From assembly GCF_002117935.1 (NCBI RefSeq), contig NZ_BDJE01000004.1:186001-250000 (forward strand): a DNA stretch of 64,000 bases, given 5' to 3'. Source of the stretch: Nocardioides sp. PD653-B2. GTDB taxonomy: Bacteria; Actinomycetota; Actinomycetes; Propionibacteriales; Nocardioidaceae. A program made the translations under genes and the position numbers. Of the stretch, positions 1 through 8,891 are shown one piece after another. Position 1 is the stretch's first letter; every line of letters begins with the position of its first letter. The notes beneath the pieces were generated by a model. The model was not told the origin of the DNA and made no database searches. It was given only the letters and a program-made list of their open reading frames with translations.

Positions 1-1920
1 CACCCCGGCGATCGCCACCGCGGTCACCAGGTCCTCGCCACGGAACCCTGCCTGGTAAGCGACCGCCGCCGCCGTCTGAGCAGCGTTCGTGTTCCCGGGT
101 GTGGAGACGTTTTGGAGCAGGACCGTGCCGAGGTTTCCGAAGTCCGGGCACGGCGGGCATCCGGAGGACTCTTGCCCGGTCGGGGTGCTGGAGCCGGGGC
201 CGGCGTCGTTCATCGCCAGCGTGGTCAGCAAGGCGGGGTGGTCAGAACCCACGGCAGACGTGCTCAGCTCCCACGTCCGCTGCGCGGCCACTGGGGCCTT
301 GTAGAACTGGTAGATGACGCCGGAGTCCTTGGTCCAGTTGAACCCCGCTGCCTCCATCCGGGGCGCGGCGGCGTTGGGTCCGTCATCGGGGTGGGAGTTC
401 ATGTCGCCGCCGAGCAGGACCGGCCCGTAGGGGGCCAGGACGTTGGTCAGGTCGATCAGGTAGTCCATGCCGAGGCCGTACTGTTCGGGCCGGGTCATCG
501 GCGGGTTGCCCCACTGTCGGCGGACTCGGTAGGCGTTGGTCATCTGGTGGGTGGCGATCACCGAGACCACGGCGCCGTCGGTGTTCCGCTGGAATGATCC
601 CCAGGTCGCATAGCGGTCCCACTGGACGTTCTTGCCGTTGAAGACCGTCTGGTCCTTGTCGACGATCTTCACGCGGCCGCCGTCGAGCATCGTCCAGGCT
701 TCGGTGCGCCACATGATGGCGTTGTTGATCGACTGGCTGGTGTTGCCGTCGCCCGTCTTGGCCGGGTCCTTGTAGGCGCCGTATCCGGGCAGGATGCCCG
801 AGAGCTTCGCGGTGGGGTACGTCCAGATCTCATTGAGAGTGATGAAATCGGGGTGCGCAGCGCCGTTGATCGCGTGCAGGCCCTTCTCGGCTGCCCACTT
901 GAAGTTCGCGCTGGCGATGGTGATGCTGCCGGTGACAGGTCCACCAGGCGACGCTGCGATCTCCGTCGGCATCTGGCCGAGCACAGTCCCGCTGCCAGAC
1001 CGCCCCTGCTCGGCCGCGCCAGCGGTGCCGGGTTCGCCGTCGGTGGTGCCGGTGGCCAGTTGTGCGGTGGTGTGGACGAACGGGTGGTCGGTGTAGTCGT
1101 GTGCCCCGTCGTTGGTGCTCTGGTCCACGACCGTGCCGGAGAAGATGGCGGCGGGGCTGCCCATGATCCAGTCGATCTGCTGATCAGTGGGGTTGGCCGG
1201 CGACCAGCCCGAGGCCAGCGACAAGAACAGGCGCTTGAACCTGGTCTTGTCGTTCATGTCACCGGTCAGGAACAGCGGCATGCCCGGTTCGGAGGTCTGC
1301 AGGTGCTGAAGGGCTGTGGCCTCGGCGCGCACCGCGGCAGCGCGCATCGCCTTAGTGCCGCCGACGGCACCGGCGGGGTTGTGGGTGTTGAGCACCCAGA
1401 TAGACCCCAGACCCGTCCCCCCACCCGACGTGGAAGTGAACCGCACCAGTGGGATCTTGATCATGGGCCTGCCGTAGCGGATCGACACGTACCGCACCTC
1501 CACAACCGCCCAGACGCCCGGCTGATAGGCGATCGCGTTCGCCGTCGCCGGCTCGCCGCTGCCGTTCTTCCCCTTCACAATCGCCCACGCGCCGTCAGTG
1601 GCCTCCAGGAACGCCTTCGCCTGCTGCGGCTCGAACTCCTGAAACCCGATGATCGAGGCCCCCGACGCACCGATCTTGGCGACCATGTTCGGCACCCGCT
1701 CGGCGTAGGGCCGCTCCCCGGGGTGGGGGTTACTCGAGTAGTGCGACGCGCCGCGCCAGTTGAGCGTGCCGATCCCGAACGACCCACCAGTGCCTTGGCT
1801 CACCGCCGTGGCACAAGCCGCCCGGACGGCCTCTATGTTCGCGCTGCCCATGCCCAGCACAAGCAGGATCAGCGGACAGATCAACACCAAGGGCAGACCC
1901 AACAGGAACGACTTCTTCAC
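1..1920 (-). CDS. Secreted tandem EEP-domain protein with lysozyme-like C-terminus (3' end cut by window)
   Basis: The reading frame is open from a GTG at 1920 to the left edge, about 640 residues, so the C-terminus is missing. A GC-rich purine stretch precedes the start and an in-frame TGA lies just upstream near 1977. Residues 1-31 form a signal peptide or anchor (KKSFLLGLPLVLICPLILLV). Two endonuclease/exonuclease/phosphatase-like units follow. The first has GFQEFEP near residue 92, LTGDMNDK near 219 and a DHPF motif near 280. The second has TLNEIW near 363, ATHQMTNAYR near 460, GGDMNSHPDD near 507 and SDHPALL near 560. From about residue 610 the sequence (NAAQTAAAVAYQAGF) resembles the start of a transglycosylase/lysozyme-like domain. 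It is the last visible gene of the type IV secretion cluster. A role as a cell-wall-opening or DNA-processing factor is inferred. The frame is certain; the domain calls are by eye. Confidence 0.75.
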   Translation of the reverse strand, partial: MKKSFLLGLPLVLICPLILLVLGMGSANIEAVRAACATAVSQGTGGSFGIGTLNWRGASHYSSNPHPGERPYAERVPNMVAKIGASGASIIGFQEFEPQQAKAFLEATDGAWAIVKGKNGSGEPATANAIAYQPGVWAVVEVRYVSIRYGRPMIKIPLVRFTSTSGGGTGLGSIWVLNTHNPAGAVGGTKAMRAAAVRAEATALQHLQTSEPGMPLFLTGDMNDKTRFKRLFLSLASGWSPANPTDQQIDWIMGSPAAIFSGTVVDQSTNDGAHDYTDHPFVHTTAQLATGTTDGEPGTAGAAEQGRSGSGTVLGQMPTEIAASPGGPVTGSITIASANFKWAAEKGLHAINGAAHPDFITLNEIWTYPTAKLSGILPGYGAYKDPAKTGDGNTSQSINNAIMWRTEAWTMLDGGRVKIVDKDQTVFNGKNVQWDRYATWGSFQRNTDGAVVSVIATHQMTNAYRVRRQWGNPPMTRPEQYGLGMDYLIDLTNVLAPYGPVLLGGDMNSHPDDGPNAAAPRMEAAGFNWTKDSGVIYQFYKAPVAAQRTWELSTSAVGSDHPALLTTLAMNDAGPGSSTPTGQESSGCPPCPDFGNLGTVLLQNVSTPGNTNAAQTAAAVAYQAGFRGEDLVTAVAIAGV

Positions 1921-1993
1921 GACCCCGCACCCCGCCGGGGCCCGCCAAGGATGTTCACTCTCGCTGACGAACCGTCAGAAATGCGACGAACAT

Positions 1994-3553
1994 TCATAGG
2001 TTCGCGTCGATCGCGTCGTTGGTGTACGTCAGCCGACGTTCAAGCGGGGTGAGCAGCGTCTGCACCTTGTACCGCTGGTCGCCGACCATCCATAGGGCAC
2101 GGCCCTTCTCCTGCATCGCCCAGTTGGTGATGACGCCTTGTTGCATTTGTGAGAGCCCCATCAAGCGGCCGAGCTCGTCGGCGACCGACTCGTCTTGGCC
2201 CATCAGGATGCGGACGTCGGAGAGGCTGAGCAGGTCCTTGGCGATCTGGGCCGCCTGGCTGCCCTGGTCGCCGGCCGACAGCGGGTCCGACGGCTTGTGG
2301 TAAGTGACGATCTGGATGTCGCCCTCGGTGCGGGACAGCCGCAGGTTGGCGTCGAGTGCCTCGACCGCCTCGAGCGAGAGACGGGTCTGGAGCCACGCCT
2401 CATCACGCAGCACGATCCGACGGTCACCAGCCGCGGCGGCTTCGCGGATCCCCTGGCCCCACGAGTTGAGACACATCAAGGCGATGCCGACCGCCACCTT
2501 GTTGCCCGTCGCGTGCAGCGAGCGCAGCGACAACGTCTGGATCGGTGCTCGCCAGTCCGGCTGGAAGGTGGACTCGGCGTCGAACATGCCCTGAAGCGAG
2601 CCCTTGCAGAGGGCTCCAAGGGCGTCGCGGAGCGGCCGGGTCCCGTTGTAGAAGGCCTGGGGGTCTTCGTAGCGGTTGTTGCTAACCAGTTCCTTGGTGG
2701 GCGAGTGGAGCGCTGCCCATACCTGCGGGATCGTGACCGGACTGAGACGCGATGCGCCGACTGCCCAACCCGTCAGGTCCTGAAGGACCTCGTTGATCAC
2801 GGTCTCCTCTGTCGGGGTGAACGTCACCCCTTGGGAGCCGACCAGACCCCGGATCAGCATGAGCCAGCGATTGAAGATGATCGAGGCCCGCTTCTCCTGC
2901 TCTTCGGCGGTCTGCTTCTCCCAGTCCACCCCGAGGGCGCCGAGGTCTAGCGGGTTGATCCGTCCCGGCAGACCGGGGCCGATCCGGAAAGGGTCGACGC
3001 CGAGGAACTTCGAGAGGTCCTCGTACTCGTCCTTGACATCGCCGAGCACCAGGGATCGGTAGCCGTACCGGATCATCCGCAGCATGAACGCCTTGACGGT
3101 CGCCGACTTGCCACGGCCCGGCTTGCCGAAGATAAAGATGTTGGGATTGGTGACCGGGATCGAGTCGTCGAGCACCCAATTCATCGGGTCGCAGTAGAAC
3201 TTCCCACCCGACAGCACGTCGTAGCCCATCTCCGCCCCCCAGGGCGGGAGCCCGTCGCCGGAGATCAGGGGCCACATGACCGGGGTCTCCTCCGAGGTCA
3301 TCTGGTAGCCGGCCAGCGGCGGGATCGTCGGCGCCCACCCGTGCCCCGGACGCCTTACACCGTGGGCCTTGACCGAGTTCGGGAACAGCTTGTCCGCCGG
3401 CGGCGCCGACGGGGGCGCGAACTTGCGCGGCATCGTGGTCCCGAAGTCAGCCAGCAGATCGTCGATCGTCCGCGACCCCGGTCGGGCGTTGCCGCTGCGG
3501 CGGCGGGTCTGGGTGGCCATCCTGGTGGCAGCCCTCTTGGTGTTGGGTTTCAC
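1994..3553 (-). CDS. VirB4/TraC-like conjugation ATPase
   Basis: A 519-residue P-loop ATPase. Walker A is GKPGRGKS at about residues 143-150, and a Walker B-like strand (RRIVLRDEAW) lies near residue 390. A text such as SLVLGDVKDEYEDL after the P-loop is typical of the VirB4/HerA conjugation ATPases that power type IV secretion at the inner membrane. The N-terminal substrate domain of classical VirB4 is missing; the preceding gene (3728-5266) probably supplies it, as in other actinobacterial elements. Adjacent GTG codons at 3556 and 3553 are possible starts. I prefer 3553 because it overlaps the TGA of a 27-codon upstream ORF (GTGA). An ATG at 3520 is a further alternative. Confidence 0.8.
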   Translation of the reverse strand: MKPNTKRAATRMATQTRRRSGNARPGSRTIDDLLADFGTTMPRKFAPPSAPPADKLFPNSVKAHGVRRPGHGWAPTIPPLAGYQMTSEETPVMWPLISGDGLPPWGAEMGYDVLSGGKFYCDPMNWVLDDSIPVTNPNIFIFGKPGRGKSATVKAFMLRMIRYGYRSLVLGDVKDEYEDLSKFLGVDPFRIGPGLPGRINPLDLGALGVDWEKQTAEEQEKRASIIFNRWLMLIRGLVGSQGVTFTPTEETVINEVLQDLTGWAVGASRLSPVTIPQVWAALHSPTKELVSNNRYEDPQAFYNGTRPLRDALGALCKGSLQGMFDAESTFQPDWRAPIQTLSLRSLHATGNKVAVGIALMCLNSWGQGIREAAAAGDRRIVLRDEAWLQTRLSLEAVEALDANLRLSRTEGDIQIVTYHKPSDPLSAGDQGSQAAQIAKDLLSLSDVRILMGQDESVADELGRLMGLSQMQQGVITNWAMQEKGRALWMVGDQRYKVQTLLTPLERRLTYTNDAIDANL

Positions 3554-3633
3554 CACAACCCCGCCGTGTCGTCGGGTCGCTCCATCCCGCGTTCAATGCC
3601 CCGTCCGATGGCGCGCTTCATGCCGTTCGTCAT
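3550..3633 (-). CDS. Putative 27-residue small ORF coupled to the VirB4-like gene
   Basis: The ATG at 3633 opens a 27-codon frame (MTNGMKRAIGRGIERGMERP, then seven more residues) whose TGA at 3550-3552 overlaps the downstream GTG start as GTGA. One base separates the ATG from a 15-base sequence that also stands one base before the ATG of the gene at 9139. That shared placement argues for a real, nearly leaderless start. The peptide is basic and methionine-rich and has no recognised family. It could be a translated leader controlling the ATPase gene or a small accessory protein. It may also be incidental. Confidence 0.4.
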   Translation of the reverse strand: MTNGMKRAIGRGIERGMERPDDTAGLW

Positions 3634-3638
3634 ATCTG

Positions 3639-3671
3639 GGACAAGCAACGGCCCGGCCCTCAGATCGGACA
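3639..3671 (-). promoter_or_regulatory. Element-wide bipartite motif, copy 1
   Basis: On the minus strand this reads TGTCCG, 16 bases, GTTGCTTGTCC, and then CAGA before the ATG at 3633. The same pair of blocks with the same 16-base spacing occurs at 9145-9177 and 23460-23492. Copies 1 and 3 also share the longer block GATGTCCGATCTG (here 3661-3673). The TGTCCG block sits where a -35 element would be relative to the ATG. No normal TANNNT -10 box is present. This is either a promoter for a non-housekeeping sigma factor or an operator. Confidence 0.6.
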
Positions 3672-3686
3672 TCTGACGGCCGGGCT
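3650..3686 (-). terminator. Hairpin after the SCO6880-like gene
   Basis: Two 16-base arms (3650-3665 and 3671-3686) pair with two mismatches around a 5-base loop, a strong GC-rich hairpin 42 bases after the stop of the SCO6880-like gene. It overlaps copy 1 of the bipartite motif, so it may end the upstream transcript and serve as the control point for the next one. No U-tract follows, which is normal at this GC content. Confidence 0.55.
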
Positions 3687-3727
3687 GTTTGGCCAGCGGG
3701 GGCCGGGGGACGGTGTGCCTTGTCGGG

Positions 3728-5266
3728 TTAGCGACGCCGCTTCGGCAGGCCGACCCCCAGCGGGATCGCGGCGACGGCGAACGCAGCGTCATGCGCCCCG
3801 TCGAGTGGGAGCGGGGTGAACCCGCTGATTCGGATCGAGGCGTCGAGCCGGCGGCCGAAGTCCTGCACGTTCCATCCCGAGGGCACGGTGATCGAGACCG
3901 CGGAGGAGACCTTTACCAAGGACCGGCCCATCTCAAGCTTGTGATCACGCTCGGCCAGCGTGTCGACCGATTGGCGGTCCTTGGCGCGCTCGACCTTGCC
4001 GGCCTTCTCCCGCAGAGTCCCGGCCATCATCGCCGACATCTGCGCGCGGCCTGTGCCACGGTCGGCCGCCTGCTGGGAGACCGGCCGGTAGAACACCGTC
4101 AACGCCCGCCGCTCCCCGGGTTGCGAGGGCACCAGCACCCGGGCCAGTGCCCCCATCCGGGCGCCCTTGCGGGGCAGCAGGATCGTGGAGGACACCGACT
4201 CCCACTCACCGTGCCGGTAGGACCGCAACGCGGTCGAGGCGTTGGTCGGGCCAGCGGCTGCGACCGGCATGCCGGCCGCGATGGAGGGGTCGTCGCGATG
4301 GTGGATCGTCGCGTCGGCGAGTGCCGGCGCATCGCCCGGCTCGAAGCCGGTGCGGATCGCCACGGCCAGCTCAGCACTATCCAGCCAGTTCACCCGCGTG
4401 CAGCCGATCGTCCCGGTCAACCGGGCCTCAATCTCGCCCAGCAGCGAGTACAGGATGCGGGCCCGGCCGATCACCCCGCGACCGGCGCGCTTGGCGTCCT
4501 TGTTGATGACGTCCTCGCGGACCACTACGGTGACGAACGCTTCACGGCGCACCGCCGCACCAGCGGTCAACGCCTCGAGCTGGGCGTTGACCCGGGCTGA
4601 CACCTCGGGCTCGTCGGGCCGGGCGTTGTGACGCACCCACTCCGCGCGCTCGGTGCCGTCGTCGGGAATGGTGCGTACCTGCACAGCGATCAGGTCGATC
4701 TGGTTGCCTGCGGTCGCGGCCTCCATCATCTCCGTTAGCCCTGCACCCATCCGGAATCGGTCGGCGTCGTCGCTCATCCCGATGCCGGGATGGATGACTC
4801 GTGCTGTCGCGGCCCAGGTGCGGTTGGCGTGGTCTTGAATGATCGCCGGCCGCGCGGTCTGCCCGGTCATCGGTGGCCCGTCGTGGATCTGGACTCCGAC
4901 CAGAACCCCGGGCAGATCTGCGTCGTCCGCCTCACCGGCGTCCTCCACGTTCTCGTCGTCGCCCAAGTCGAGGTCACCGGCGGCAGCCTTGGACTGGAAC
5001 CGCGACCACCCGAACGCTGCGCCGGCCAGGTGCCGGACCAGCACGCCGACCCACTGGACTGCCGAGTGGCCACGGATCGGCAGGCAGACGAGAAGCCCGA
5101 CCATCATCCACAGCGGGAGCAGGACGAGCAGGGCGACCCACTGCCCGATGGCGATCGCCATCCAGGTGGGGAACCCGGCCGCCAGCACCATGAAGAACTG
5201 GGGGCCGGTGAGCCCGAACAGCCATGCCTGCCGGTCTCGGGTTGCTGATGCTCCGTACACGCTCAT
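3728..5266 (-). CDS. SCO6880-like type IV secretion protein
   Basis: A 512-residue protein resembling the SCO6880 family found in actinobacterial conjugative elements. Two hydrophobic segments lie at about residues 20-65 (FFMVLAAGFPTWMAIAIG and LLVLLPLWMMVGLLVCLPI), as in the PrgI/TraE-like membrane part. A long soluble region follows that probably corresponds to the N-terminal half of VirB4. It would hold the neighbouring ATPase at the membrane. The ATG overlaps the TGA of the upstream VirB6-like gene (ATGA), so the two are translationally coupled. A hairpin follows the stop codon. Confidence 0.75.
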   Translation of the reverse strand: MSVYGASATRDRQAWLFGLTGPQFFMVLAAGFPTWMAIAIGQWVALLVLLPLWMMVGLLVCLPIRGHSAVQWVGVLVRHLAGAAFGWSRFQSKAAAGDLDLGDDENVEDAGEADDADLPGVLVGVQIHDGPPMTGQTARPAIIQDHANRTWAATARVIHPGIGMSDDADRFRMGAGLTEMMEAATAGNQIDLIAVQVRTIPDDGTERAEWVRHNARPDEPEVSARVNAQLEALTAGAAVRREAFVTVVVREDVINKDAKRAGRGVIGRARILYSLLGEIEARLTGTIGCTRVNWLDSAELAVAIRTGFEPGDAPALADATIHHRDDPSIAAGMPVAAAGPTNASTALRSYRHGEWESVSSTILLPRKGARMGALARVLVPSQPGERRALTVFYRPVSQQAADRGTGRAQMSAMMAGTLREKAGKVERAKDRQSVDTLAERDHKLEMGRSLVKVSSAVSITVPSGWNVQDFGRRLDASIRISGFTPLPLDGAHDAAFAVAAIPLGVGLPKRRR

Positions 5267-6729
5267 GCCAACTCAGCTGCTTCGATTGCCTCGGGGGGAA
5301 TGTCGTTGGCGACACCGTCGCCGTTTGTGTCGTTGAACGGCCGCAGCTGCTGCCCCTCCTGGCCGTGCTGCCCCTGCTGGCCATGTCGTCTCTGCTTGGG
5401 TGTGTGTTCGACCGGGTAGTAGCCCTGGTTGCCGATCCCGGACTGGCCGAGCACGTCGACGCTCATCGCCGCACCCAGCTGAGCGACCCTCCCGGTCTTC
5501 TCCATCGCTCCGCTGATGGCCCCGCCGACCCTGCCACCAGCCCCACCACTGAGAGTGCCGCCGAGCCCCTTGACTCCCGAGGACTGGAACCGGTTCGCGG
5601 TCTGGGCCTCGGCTCCGTTCTCCGAGGTCGTACGCCCATCGGTCGCGGTCTCGCCCGCCGCACCAGACCCGGCAGCCTTCCCTGCTGCGCTCTTGCCATT
5701 CAGCAGGCCTGCGAGGTTCCCGTTGGCGTCCATCGTGGAACGAAGCGAGACACCCGAGGCGGTGCCCGGGTCGACGAAGGCCAGCATCCGGAACAGCACC
5801 AGCGGCATGAAGCAGGCCACCAGCATGATGATCGACCCGACCACCGAGACGCCGATGTTGCTCGTCGTCGAACCCAGTGCCCCTTCGCCCGCCTTGTTGT
5901 CTGGCATCCCGGCCCACGCGAACTGGGTTCCCATCCCGACCACCAGCGCGAGGAGTGGCTGCATCAGCACGCAGGCCAGGAACCAGCGGATCGACTTCCA
6001 CATCCACGACTTCGTGCCTTCGGAGAGTGCCCCAGCGGCCGCGATCGGCATCGTCGCCACCAAGATCAGCAGCGCGGCCGAGCGCACCATCATGATCACC
6101 ATGTGCCCGAAGGCGGCGGGGATCAGGATGAACAGTCCACAGATACCCAGCACGGCTGCCTGTGTCGTCCCCGAGACGGTGTCGACGAACCCGTCTCCGG
6201 CGGCGTAGCCGGAGAAGCTGTCGACCCCGAGCAGCGTATTCAAGATGCTCTTGGTCAGCCCGGAGGCCGCGGTGATCAGTCCGGCGCTGACGCCGACCCA
6301 ACAGGACAAGACCACGCCGTACTGCACGATCCCGGCGGCCAGGTTGCCGAACCCGCGACCGTCTTGTCGAAGAACCGCTAGGCCGATCTGGCCGAACCCG
6401 ACCACCAGCGCGATCACCAGCGCGATCCACAAGGTAACCGAGTACAGCTTGACCAGGTCGGGGTCATCGACGCTGGGGGTGAAGGAGTCGATGAGGCTGA
6501 AAGCGGTCTTGAGCAGCCACATGGCACCGGACCAGATCGCCATCATCATCGACGTGAACCCGTCGGCGAGCGTCTCCTTGGCCTTGTCGCCGAGCCAGCG
6601 CAGCGGGTTGAGGTCGATCATCGGGACGATTCGGGCGACGGCCTTCGTGTTCACGGCTGCGCCCATGCCTGTGCTCATGTCTGCGCTCATGTCTGCGCTC
6701 AGGCTTGTGCTCATGATGTTTGTGCTCAT
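5263..6729 (-). CDS. VirB6/TrbL-like polytopic membrane protein
   Basis: A 488-residue protein. It has an N-terminal cytoplasmic stretch, then about seven or eight hydrophobic segments, including VTLWIALVIALVVGFGQIGL and AAVLGICGLFILIPAAFG, and then a Gly/Ala/Ser-rich hydrophilic tail. This is the layout of VirB6/TrbL channel proteins of type IV secretion systems. The ATG at 6729 overlaps the TGA of the upstream VirB8-like gene (ATGA); longer upstream in-frame starts run through that gene and are rejected. The first 25 codons contain six methionine codons in MST/MSA repeats. The 3' end overlaps the SCO6880-like gene by an ATGA. Confidence 0.75.
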   Translation of the reverse strand: MSTNIMSTSLSADMSADMSTGMGAAVNTKAVARIVPMIDLNPLRWLGDKAKETLADGFTSMMMAIWSGAMWLLKTAFSLIDSFTPSVDDPDLVKLYSVTLWIALVIALVVGFGQIGLAVLRQDGRGFGNLAAGIVQYGVVLSCWVGVSAGLITAASGLTKSILNTLLGVDSFSGYAAGDGFVDTVSGTTQAAVLGICGLFILIPAAFGHMVIMMVRSAALLILVATMPIAAAGALSEGTKSWMWKSIRWFLACVLMQPLLALVVGMGTQFAWAGMPDNKAGEGALGSTTSNIGVSVVGSIIMLVACFMPLVLFRMLAFVDPGTASGVSLRSTMDANGNLAGLLNGKSAAGKAAGSGAAGETATDGRTTSENGAEAQTANRFQSSGVKGLGGTLSGGAGGRVGGAISGAMEKTGRVAQLGAAMSVDVLGQSGIGNQGYYPVEHTPKQRRHGQQGQHGQEGQQLRPFNDTNGDGVANDIPPEAIEAAELA

Positions 6730-7580
6730 GTTTGGGGCACCTCCAGCCATTGGTAGCCGGCATCGAAGGACGCCTGGGAGCCCGGCCACAGCGACGGAGC
6801 CGGCGCTGGCTCCTCTCCCGGCCCGATCACCCACCGTCCCCCGGTGGCGCCGTGCTGCCAGACCATGCGCTGACAGTCGGCGGCAGCGACCTGCGCAGGC
6901 TGGCCCGCCGTGCCAGAGGAGAGGGTGGTCGCCGTGATGATGAAGTCGATGCACGGGACCACGAAGTCATCGCCCACGGTGCCCTTGATGAAACCCATCT
7001 TCGGCTCGACGCTGATCGTTATCGCGTTCTGTGCCTCCGAGGCCATCCCGGCCGACTCCAGGAGCGCTGCCACCGCCTGCACCCCGGACCAGCTCTCGGT
7101 AGTGGGACCGCCCGGGACCGCCCAGGCCGCGATGACATCCTGAGCCACGCGCACCGACGCCGATGACAACGCCGTGGAGTCGATCGCTGCAAGCTGCGCC
7201 AACGCGCCTTCCGGTGTGCGTGGGAACCCGGTCGCTACCCCGACATCTCCCACCTCCACCGGCGGCGGGATCTGGAGGGTTCCGGTCTGGCCAGACGACA
7301 GACTGCCGGGCTGTGCGGCCTCCAACGGGGCCACAGGCAGCTGCCGGTCGGCCAGCCGGTCCTGTGCCGATTGCTGTGAACCGGACCCAGCATCCTCAGC
7401 GGACCGCGACCCGGTGAGCAGGCCGACCATCGACCACACGCCACCCGCCACAAGGGCGAACGCGACGCCCACCACGACCGCCAGCAGGATCTGCAGGCGT
7501 CGGCGGGTCCACTTGGTGTCAGGGTCGACCAGTCGGGTCTGGTAGACGTGTCGGGTCCAGTCGAACATGTCAGCAGCCAT
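6726..7580 (-). CDS. VirB8/TcpC-like single-pass membrane protein
   Basis: A 284-residue protein. A charged cytoplasmic N-terminus (about 1-28) is followed by one membrane helix (about 29-55, LQILLAVVVGVAFALVAGGVW), a Pro/Gln/Ser-rich linker, and an exported domain of about 170 residues. That topology matches VirB8/TcpC-type assembly proteins, whose exported NTF2-like domain lines the secretion channel. The family call rests on topology and position between the VirB6-like and pilin-like genes, not on a clear motif. It overlaps the upstream small gene by 11 bases and the downstream gene by an ATGA. Confidence 0.55.
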   Translation of the reverse strand: MAADMFDWTRHVYQTRLVDPDTKWTRRRLQILLAVVVGVAFALVAGGVWSMVGLLTGSRSAEDAGSGSQQSAQDRLADRQLPVAPLEAAQPGSLSSGQTGTLQIPPPVEVGDVGVATGFPRTPEGALAQLAAIDSTALSSASVRVAQDVIAAWAVPGGPTTESWSGVQAVAALLESAGMASEAQNAITISVEPKMGFIKGTVGDDFVVPCIDFIITATTLSSGTAGQPAQVAAADCQRMVWQHGATGGRWVIGPGEEPAPAPSLWPGSQASFDAGYQWLEVPQT

Positions 7581-7899
7581 CCCCGACGATGCCGTTGAGA
7601 ATCGCGTAGATCGTCACGAACGCGACCGCGCCGATCACGGTCCAGAACAAGCCGGAGGCACCGATCTGCGCGGCCCGACCCATCTGACCGAACTTGCCCA
7701 CGATCAGGGCTCCCGACGAGGCGAAGCCGGCGCCGATGATGATGGCGATGACGCCGTACTTGACCCAGCCCAGGATGTCGTTGACGTACGGCTTGACCCC
7801 GGTGGGTGCTTGGGCGCACACGTTGCCCACGCCCTCGGCCTTGATGCTTCCCGCGACCACGAGCTGGGTGGCGACCTCGGAGATGGCTTCAACCAACAT
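7570..7899 (-). CDS. Small membrane protein, VirB2/TrbC pilin-like candidate
   Basis: A 109-residue protein starting at the ATG at 7899, eight bases after a clear ribosome-binding site (AAGGAG). It has a short amphipathic N-terminus, then two hydrophobic helices, about residues 45-70 (YGVIAIIIGAGFASSGALIV) and 84-105 (LFWTVIGAVAFVTIYAIL). Size, two-helix layout and position just before the VirB8-like gene suggest a VirB2/TrbC-type subunit. The sequence alone does not prove this. A longer in-frame start at 8283 runs through the upstream gene and is rejected. Confidence 0.6.
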   Translation of the reverse strand: MLVEAISEVATQLVVAGSIKAEGVGNVCAQAPTGVKPYVNDILGWVKYGVIAIIIGAGFASSGALIVGKFGQMGRAAQIGASGLFWTVIGAVAFVTIYAILNGIVGDGC

Positions 7900-7919
7900 T
7901 GTTTCTCCTTCTTTCCTTC

Positions 7920-8891
7920 TCAGGTCCGGATTGCCGTGAGCGGTCCGGTGATGGTGGTAACCCGCTCCAGCAGGCGATGGGCTGGAGTCGTGAGCTGCTT
8001 GGGCAGCGGGTCCGGGCCCAGGCCCGGCAGGGCCTTGGCGGACAGCAGGGGTGCGAATAGGACGGCGTCCTTGTCTCGCAGAGTGCGCAGGTGCCGGCCG
8101 GCCATCGTGAAGTCGCGGTCCCTCCAACGGGAGGCGCCAACCACCACCACCACAACCCGGTCGACGACCACGAGGTCCTCCAGCTCTTCGAGGTCGGACA
8201 GCGCCGCCTCGGCCTGGCTCAGCGCCAGCCCGCCCGGTCGGGTCACCAGGACTTCGGCCCGCACCGGACTCGATGCGATCCATGCCTGAGGGTGGGCGGC
8301 GGCGAGCTCACGCGTCGACCAGCCCGCGTCGAGAACCGTCAGGTCGATCCCGTCGAGCGGTCGCGGGGCGGGCACCTCCGAGGGCACTGCGATGGGCTCC
8401 TCGACGCGGTCGATCACGACACCGGCGCCTCGACGCCCTCGGCGCCACCCGTCGGTTGCGCCCAACTCGGTGGCTGTGGCCCCGAGCAGACCCGACCAGC
8501 CAGGGGCGGCCGCGTCCAGCACGCGGATGCGGGCACCGGCCGCGTCAGCAGCGTCTGCCAGGGCGAGCGTGATCGTGGAGGCCCCGGCTCCGGCATTTGC
8601 CGCGCGCACCCGCACAAGCGGACCCGGCACCATCCACGTGCCCAACGCGGCAGCATCCGCCCCGGGGGCACCGCCGTTCGCCAGAGCGCCGGTCGAGACA
8701 CGAGGAACCGTGGCGGAGGAATCGGGTGGCGGGACGGCCACGTCGCGGGTCACCCCCGTGGGGCGCTCGGGTGCCAGGGTGGTGGCGAACCGGCCTGCGG
8801 CCAGTGCGGCGGCCGCGGCCTGGAGTTCGCGGGTGGAGTACCGAGGCGTGGTTCCGGTCGCCGTGGTTCCGGCAGCCGTGGTGGTGGTCAT
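7920..8891 (-). CDS. DUF6668-like protein with a degenerate ParA-type fold
   Basis: A 323-residue soluble protein with an Ala/Thr/Pro-rich N-terminus. The core (about 95-290) looks like a MinD/ParA-type P-loop domain: AGAGASTITLALADAAD stands where a P-loop would be but lacks the GK[ST] lysine. Later strands such as LTVLDAGWSTREL and VLVTRPGGLAL follow ParA-like spacing. I place it tentatively in DUF6668, a family seen in actinobacterial conjugation loci. The role is unknown; ATP binding is doubtful. Its ATG overlaps the previous stop (ATGA). Confidence 0.5.
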   Translation of the reverse strand: MTTTTAAGTTATGTTPRYSTRELQAAAAALAAGRFATTLAPERPTGVTRDVAVPPPDSSATVPRVSTGALANGGAPGADAAALGTWMVPGPLVRVRAANAGAGASTITLALADAADAAGARIRVLDAAAPGWSGLLGATATELGATDGWRRGRRGAGVVIDRVEEPIAVPSEVPAPRPLDGIDLTVLDAGWSTRELAAAHPQAWIASSPVRAEVLVTRPGGLALSQAEAALSDLEELEDLVVVDRVVVVVVGASRWRDRDFTMAGRHLRTLRDKDAVLFAPLLSAKALPGLGPDPLPKQLTTPAHRLLERVTTITGPLTAIRT

